Assembly (NCBI RefSeq): GCF_014637085.1
Contig: NZ_BMEU01000005.1
Span: 62,001 to 126,000 of the forward strand
Reading direction: 5' to 3'
DNA length: 64,000 nt
From: Comamonas phosphati
Lineage (GTDB): Bacteria > Pseudomonadota > Gammaproteobacteria > Burkholderiales > Burkholderiaceae_C
The position numbers and the translations under genes were made by a program. This document shows, piece by piece, positions 60,044-64,000 of the stretch; positions within the stretch are counted from its first letter, which is position 1, and each line of letters begins with the position of its first letter. The notes under the pieces are model-generated. The model was not told the origin of the DNA. It saw nothing but the letters and a program-made list of their open reading frames with translations, and did no database searches.

Positions 60044-60877
60044 TCAATAGGCGATGGCGGCGGACTCGCGCAATTCGTCGGCCGTGGCGCTGCCGAAGCC
60101 GAAGAACTCCAGGTAGGCAGGAATCATCTCGAACAGCATGTCCGTGCCCACCTGGACCTCGCAGCCCCTGTCGCGCACCGCGCGCAGCAGCGGCGTGTAT
60201 TCGCTCTTCATCACCACCTCGCCCACGAAGGTGTCTGGGCTGATGCGCGCCACATCGAAAGGAAGCGGGTCATCGGCCTTCATGCCCATCGGAGTGGCGT
60301 TGACCACCACGTCGAAGCCCGCCGGGTCGTTGGAGCCCGTGCGCACCTTCATCTTCGGGTAATGCTTTCGCAAGCGCCCGGCCAGCGCCTCGGCGCTTTC
60401 GGCGCGGGTATCGAACAGCGCCAGTTCGCTCACGCCGGCGGCAGCCAGCGAGGCCGCGATGGCCGAGCCCACACCGCCCGAGCCCGATACCAGCACGCTG
60501 GAGCCGTCGAGCCTGCGCCCTTTGCGCAGCACGCCGCGCACAAAGCCCTCGCCGTCGAACTGGTCGCCCAGCAGCGTGCCGTCGTCGCGCTTGAGCACCG
60601 CATTGCAGGCCCCGGCAATGTGCACCGCAGGCGTCACCTCATGCATCTTGCCCACCGCCGTGACCTTGTGCGGCATGGTGATCAGCGCGCCGCGCAGGTT
60701 GGTGAAACGGAAGATCGAATCAAAACTCTGATCGAAGTCCTCGGCCTTCACACCCATGGGCACGACGAAGGCATCCACGCCCTTGCGCTCGAACCAGGGG
60801 TTGTAGATCATCGGCGCCTTGAAGCTTTCTGTCGGGTGGCCAATGTGGGCGATGAGAGTGGTTTTTCCGGAAATCAT
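60044..60877 (-). CDS. Shikimate/quinate dehydrogenase, catabolic variant
   Basis: A 277-residue AroE-family oxidoreductase that would interconvert shikimate (or quinate) and its 3-dehydro product with NAD(P). The catalytic lysine is in ITMPHKVTAVGKMH, the Rossmann motif is SGSGGVGSAIAAS, NATPMGM is conserved, and the aspartate of the usual NTDG motif is in GDQFDGEGFVRG. Two spots differ from biosynthetic AroE: the shikimate-binding SxS near the start is replaced in PTESFKAPMIYN, and NTDG reads QFDG. This supports a distinct, probably catabolic substrate range. The start is the ATG at 60877. It lies 26 nt downstream of the permease gene. Confidence 0.87.
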   Translation of the reverse strand: MISGKTTLIAHIGHPTESFKAPMIYNPWFERKGVDAFVVPMGVKAEDFDQSFDSIFRFTNLRGALITMPHKVTAVGKMHEVTPAVHIAGACNAVLKRDDGTLLGDQFDGEGFVRGVLRKGRRLDGSSVLVSGSGGVGSAIAASLAAAGVSELALFDTRAESAEALAGRLRKHYPKMKVRTGSNDPAGFDVVVNATPMGMKADDPLPFDVARISPDTFVGEVVMKSEYTPLLRAVRDRGCEVQVGTDMLFEMIPAYLEFFGFGSATADELRESAAIAY

Positions 60878-60903
60878 GCTGGGGCCTTTTCCATCGAGCC
60901 GAA

Positions 60904-62250
60904 TCACAGGGCTACCGGCTGGGCGTCGGGATTGCCCAGATCCTGCATCTGGATGCGGTGGGTTTCCCGGGCACTTATGGCGGCCAGAGCCGCGATGATG
61001 GTGACGCCGAAGGCGATGGCGCCCACTGTCAGCCAGATATTGGCAGCACCCGGAGGAGCCACGGCGGTAAACAGTGCCGGCAGCATGGCCGTGATGGCGG
61101 TGCCGACGTTTTGTGAGATCGCCATGGCCGTGACGCGGGTACGGGTGGGAAACAGCTCGGGGTAGAAACTGGGGAACACCGCGTTGTAGCCTTGGTAGAC
61201 CACGCCCCACATCAGGATCGACATGCCAAAGGCCAGTGGCACGTTCTTGATGCTGATCGCATAGAGATAGGCAAAAGCCAGCAGCCCGGCGAGCAGCGAG
61301 CCAAGGATGATCGGGGGCTTGCGGCCGATCTTGTCGGACAGGCGGCCCACATAGGGAATCACCAGCACCGCGACGATGTTGCCCACCACGGGAATCCACA
61401 GGTACACATCCTTTTCGAAGCCGATGCCGTAGGCCGGCTGCACCGCGTAGGCGGCGCCGAAGATGGTGGCCACCACGGGAATCACGTTCATCAGCGCCAT
61501 GCACACCACACGCAGCATGTCGGGCGAATTGTGCTTGAAGGCGTCGACGATGGGCGAGCGCGCACGCTGCTGCTGCGCGGCCTTGTCGGTAAAAGCCGGG
61601 GTCTCATGCACTTCGCGGCGGATGATCCAGCCGGCGATGATCACGATGAAGCTCAGCAGGAACGGGATGCGCCAGCCCCAGCTATTGAACTGCTCGGCGG
61701 GCATATAGTGCGCCAGCGGCAGGAACACGGCAGCGGCCAGGATCTGACCGGCTTGCACGCCCTGCAGCGTGAAGCTGGCAAAGTAGCCGCGCTGTCCGAA
61801 CGGCGCATGCTCCAGGATCATCGAGCTGGCACCAGAGATTTCGCCGGCCACGGCAAAGCCCTGAATCAGGCGCATCAGCACCAGCAGTGCCGGAGCCAGC
61901 AGGCCCACCTGGTCGTAGGTTGGCAGCAGGCCCACGGCAATGGTGGAAAAGCCCATCAGGAACATGCACCAGATCAGCACCTGCTTGCGTCCGTGCGTAT
62001 CGCCCAGATGCCCCAGCACGAAGGCGCCGATGGGCCGCGCCACGTAGCCTACGCCGTAGGTGGCCAGCGAGGCGATGATGGCGATGGCCGGATCGCCCTT
62101 GGGGAAGAAAATTTGCGGGAACACCAGCGCCGCGGCGGTGGCATAGATGAAGAAGTCGTAGTACTCAAGCGCCGAGCCGATCCAGCCGCTGGCAGCGGCT
62201 TTCGTCGACTGGTGCTGGCCCTGGGGCTCGTGAGCCAAAGCTGCAGTCAT
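60904..62250 (-). CDS. MFS permease of the metabolite:H+ symporter (MHS) family, shikimate/quinate type
   Basis: A 448-residue transporter with 12 predicted helices. It opens with AAASGWIGSALEYYDFFIYA, the hallmark of the MHS family that holds ShiA, KgtP and ProP. The MFS loop is VLGHLGDTHGRKQVLIWCMF, and RLIQGFAVAGEISGASSMIL lies on helix 4. In context the likely substrate is shikimate, quinate or dehydroshikimate. The ATG at 62250 has GGAGACAAAT upstream. First gene of the minus-strand run, divergent from an IclR regulator. Confidence 0.9.
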   Translation of the reverse strand: MTAALAHEPQGQHQSTKAAASGWIGSALEYYDFFIYATAAALVFPQIFFPKGDPAIAIIASLATYGVGYVARPIGAFVLGHLGDTHGRKQVLIWCMFLMGFSTIAVGLLPTYDQVGLLAPALLVLMRLIQGFAVAGEISGASSMILEHAPFGQRGYFASFTLQGVQAGQILAAAVFLPLAHYMPAEQFNSWGWRIPFLLSFIVIIAGWIIRREVHETPAFTDKAAQQQRARSPIVDAFKHNSPDMLRVVCMALMNVIPVVATIFGAAYAVQPAYGIGFEKDVYLWIPVVGNIVAVLVIPYVGRLSDKIGRKPPIILGSLLAGLLAFAYLYAISIKNVPLAFGMSILMWGVVYQGYNAVFPSFYPELFPTRTRVTAMAISQNVGTAITAMLPALFTAVAPPGAANIWLTVGAIAFGVTIIAALAAISARETHRIQMQDLGNPDAQPVAL

Positions 62251-62372
62251 ATTTGTCTCCAGATCAAAACAGGAAAATTTTTAGGTTTTGCTTGCCTCCC
62301 CTTGGAGGCGGCGACACCGGCTTGAAATGTAGTTCGCCCCCATGGATGGCCCAAGTGGTTGCTTGCATGTAT

Positions 62373-62410
62373 TGTGCGTTTGCCGCACATTATTGATCGA
62401 CAATCGATCA
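62373..62410. promoter_or_regulatory. Two adjacent palindromes between the permease and IclR genes
   Basis: TGTGCG-tttgc-CGCACA (62373-62389) and TGATCGA-caa-TCGATCA (62394-62410) are both perfect inverted repeats, 21 nt apart centre to centre. They are the obvious candidates for the IclR operator of the shikimate operon. The cgcaca element is shared with the pobA region. Confidence 0.65.
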
Positions 62411-62446
62411 CATTCAGGGTATCTACCAAAGCTCGGGATCTCTTCC

Positions 62447-63217
62447 ATGAACTTGCCATCGACTCTCGAAAAACGCGACTGGATCGCCGGACTGGAACGG
62501 GGTGTTTCCATCATCGAAGCCTTCGACGGCGCGCATCCGCGCATGACTGCCGCGGAAGCCGGCCAGCGCACCGGCATGACGCGCACGGCTGCGCGCCGCT
62601 ATCTGCTGACGCTGCAGCACATGGGCTATGTAGCCGGAGACGGCAAGCTGTTCTGGCTCACGCCGCGCGTGCTGCGGCTGGGCCAGTCGTATCTGGAGTC
62701 GGCGCGGCTGCCGCGCATCGTGCAGCCCTTTCTGCAGCGCATCGCCGCAGGCACCCATGAGAACGCCTATCTGGCCGTGCTGGACGACGATGAAGTGGTC
62801 TACATTGCCCGCAATGGGCCCAACCGCAACATGAACACCGGCTATGTCCTGGGCGCACGCGTGCCCGCGCAGGTCACGGCCGCCGGCATGCTGATGCTGG
62901 CCATGCGCAGCGATGAGCAGGTGCAGCACTGGCTGGCCACGCGCAAGCCGACCATCTTCACGCCCCATACCATTGCCAGCAAGGAGGCCATGCTGCAGGA
63001 AGTGGTCCGCATCCGCGCCCAGGACTGGGCTCTTTCCGAGCAGCAATTGGACCTGAACTCGCGCGGGATTGCCGTGCCCCTGCGCGACCGGCACGGTGCG
63101 GTCGCCGCGGCACTGAATATCACCATGCCCATGGGCCAGGAAAACAGCAGGGACGCCGTGGCCCGCGTGCTGCCGGTACTACGCGAAACCGCTCAGGCGA
63201 TGCGCGATCTGATCTGA
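62447..63217 (+). CDS. IclR-family regulator of the shikimate/quinate genes
   Basis: A 256-residue IclR protein. The helix-turn-helix is at about 12-75 (LERGVSIIEAFDGAHPRMTA, TRTAARRYLLTLQHMGYVAG). The effector domain contains LESARLPRIVQPFLQRIAAG and VPAQVTAAGMLMLAMRSDEQ. It belongs to the PcaU/PobR/QuiR-like group, which responds to protocatechuate or its precursors. The start is the ATG at 62447. Divergent from the permease operon and convergent with the dehydroshikimate dehydratase gene. Confidence 0.9.
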   Translation: MNLPSTLEKRDWIAGLERGVSIIEAFDGAHPRMTAAEAGQRTGMTRTAARRYLLTLQHMGYVAGDGKLFWLTPRVLRLGQSYLESARLPRIVQPFLQRIAAGTHENAYLAVLDDDEVVYIARNGPNRNMNTGYVLGARVPAQVTAAGMLMLAMRSDEQVQHWLATRKPTIFTPHTIASKEAMLQEVVRIRAQDWALSEQQLDLNSRGIAVPLRDRHGAVAAALNITMPMGQENSRDAVARVLPVLRETAQAMRDLI

Positions 63218-63315
63218 AAACAGGAACCAGGCGCCCGGTCGTTGGCGCCGGGAAAATCCTGCAGGCTGCCAGGTGCCCTCCCCAAGCCTCGCAGCGCGGG
63301 CGGGCCGCTGTGCCT

Positions 63316-64000
63316 TCAGGCGCGCTCCCGCGTCCAGGCCGGCAGCGGCGCGGGTTTGCGCAGCACGGTGTCGTTGAGCCATAACGCGCTTTTACGGGCG
63401 CGCTGGGCCACCACGTCCAGCGGCAGGGACTGGTAGTCGTCGTTGAAAACTTCGAAGCTGTAGTCCCCCCGGTAGCCCAGGCGGTCGATGCGCTGCACGA
63501 AATCGGACAGCTGCCCGCTGTGCACGCCCTCGCCCGGGAAGACGCGGAAAGTTCGTGCCGTGGTTATGCGCTCCTCGAAGGTGGGCGTTTCGTTCCACAT
63601 GAAGTCGGACAGCTGCACGAGGAAGACGCGCTCCGGATCGATCATCTCCAGTTCATCGAGCGGCGTCTTGGCTGCAAAGATGTGGAAAGAATCCAGGCCC
63701 ACCCCCAGATTCGGCGTATCGGCGCGGCAGACCACGTTCCAGCTGGCGGCGAATTCATTGACCGTGCGGCCCCAGGACAGGGCCTCGTAGGCGATCTTGA
63801 TGCCCAGCGGCACGGCCAGCATGGCCAGCTTGCGCAGGTCGCGCGCGATCAGGTCAAGGTCGTCCGTCGCGTGGCGCGAAGTCGAGGAACAGGCCAGCAG
63901 CACGGGGCTGCCGATCTCGGCGCACATCTCGAGCATGGATTTGGCGATGTCCACCTTGTAGTGATGCAAATGGTCCGACAAGCCTTCAAAGTCGCGCAGC
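63316..64000 (-). CDS. quiC: 3-dehydroshikimate dehydratase (AsbF/QuiC type), 5' end outside the window
   Basis: About 228 C-terminal residues are visible; the frame stays open through 64000 (reading RDFEGLSDHLHH at the edge), so the start lies beyond. It is a xylose-isomerase-like TIM barrel that converts 3-dehydroshikimate to protocatechuate. Diagnostic blocks with metal ligands: KIAYEALSWGRTVNEF (Glu), LGVGLDSFHIFAAKTPLDEL (Asp, His), VFLVQLSDFMWNE (Gln) and DYSFEVFNDDYQ (Glu). The protein ends about 30 residues after this at PLPAWTRERA, so it lacks the C-terminal HPPD-like domain present in Pseudomonas QuiC1. It converges with the IclR gene. Confidence 0.88.
   Translation of the reverse strand, partial: LRDFEGLSDHLHHYKVDIAKSMLEMCAEIGSPVLLACSSTSRHATDDLDLIARDLRKLAMLAVPLGIKIAYEALSWGRTVNEFAASWNVVCRADTPNLGVGLDSFHIFAAKTPLDELEMIDPERVFLVQLSDFMWNETPTFEERITTARTFRVFPGEGVHSGQLSDFVQRIDRLGYRGDYSFEVFNDDYQSLPLDVVAQRARKSALWLNDTVLRKPAPLPAWTRERA

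Overview
The window looks like chromosome from a high-GC betaproteobacterium of the family Comamonadaceae (Comamonas, Delftia or Acidovorax type). The reasons are the protein sequences, a strong G/C bias at third codon positions, the imuA-imuB-dnaE2 mutagenesis cassette, orphan Bug-type (TctC) binding proteins, and short dispersed repeats of a kind I associate with this family. I cannot fix the species from the sequence. I saw no rRNA, tRNA, CRISPR array, insertion sequence or prophage. About 42 protein genes are supported; the first and last run off the window edges.

Layout. 1-7.2 kb: a DHA2-type efflux pump with its TetR repressor and palindromic operator, an RluA-type pseudouridine synthase, a small unknown protein, an AsmA-like protein and a patatin-like lipoprotein. 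7.3-13.1 kb: imuA-imuB-dnaE2 behind a textbook LexA box. 13.2-16.9 kb: an HD-GYP protein, then scoAB (succinyl-CoA:acetoacetate CoA-transferase) facing a PAS-LuxR regulator across a perfect inverted repeat. 17-23.2 kb: katG, a visibly lower-GC secreted GDSL esterase, a DUF6882-like protein, a fluoroacetate-dehalogenase-type hydrolase, a non-coding dispersed repeat and an AhpD-like protein. 23.3-28.2 kb: dctA-dctB-dctD with a sigma-54 promoter and enhancer-like repeats. 28.5-34 kb: ETF:ubiquinone oxidoreductase, a TrpXYZ-like ABC transporter and an Lrp/AsnC regulator with a consensus Lrp box. 34.4-39.4 kb: a tandem glycine riboswitch followed by gcvT-gcvH-gcvP. 39.5-42.4 kb: a hybrid sensor kinase overlapping a second RluA-type gene. 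42.4-47.7 kb: livJHMGF. 47.8-51.2 kb: an SDR, a Bug protein, a UspA protein and a 2OG-Fe(II) oxygenase.

51.4-64 kb is largely aromatic and hydroaromatic catabolism converging on protocatechuate. pobA (4-hydroxybenzoate to protocatechuate) faces an IclR regulator. A run of six co-directional genes holds an MHS-family permease, a shikimate/quinate dehydrogenase, a porin, aroQ, a Bcr-type MFS and an aldo/keto reductase. It is read away from a second IclR gene, and a 3-dehydroshikimate dehydratase lies just beyond at the right edge. Together they make a plausible route from outer-membrane uptake of shikimate or quinate to protocatechuate.

The most interesting structure is a dispersed, hairpin-rich element. 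Four intergenic copies begin within about 12 nt of a stop codon, always in the same sense as the gene that has just ended. A fifth copy sits in frame inside the second RluA-type gene. No wholly unknown multi-gene system was evident.
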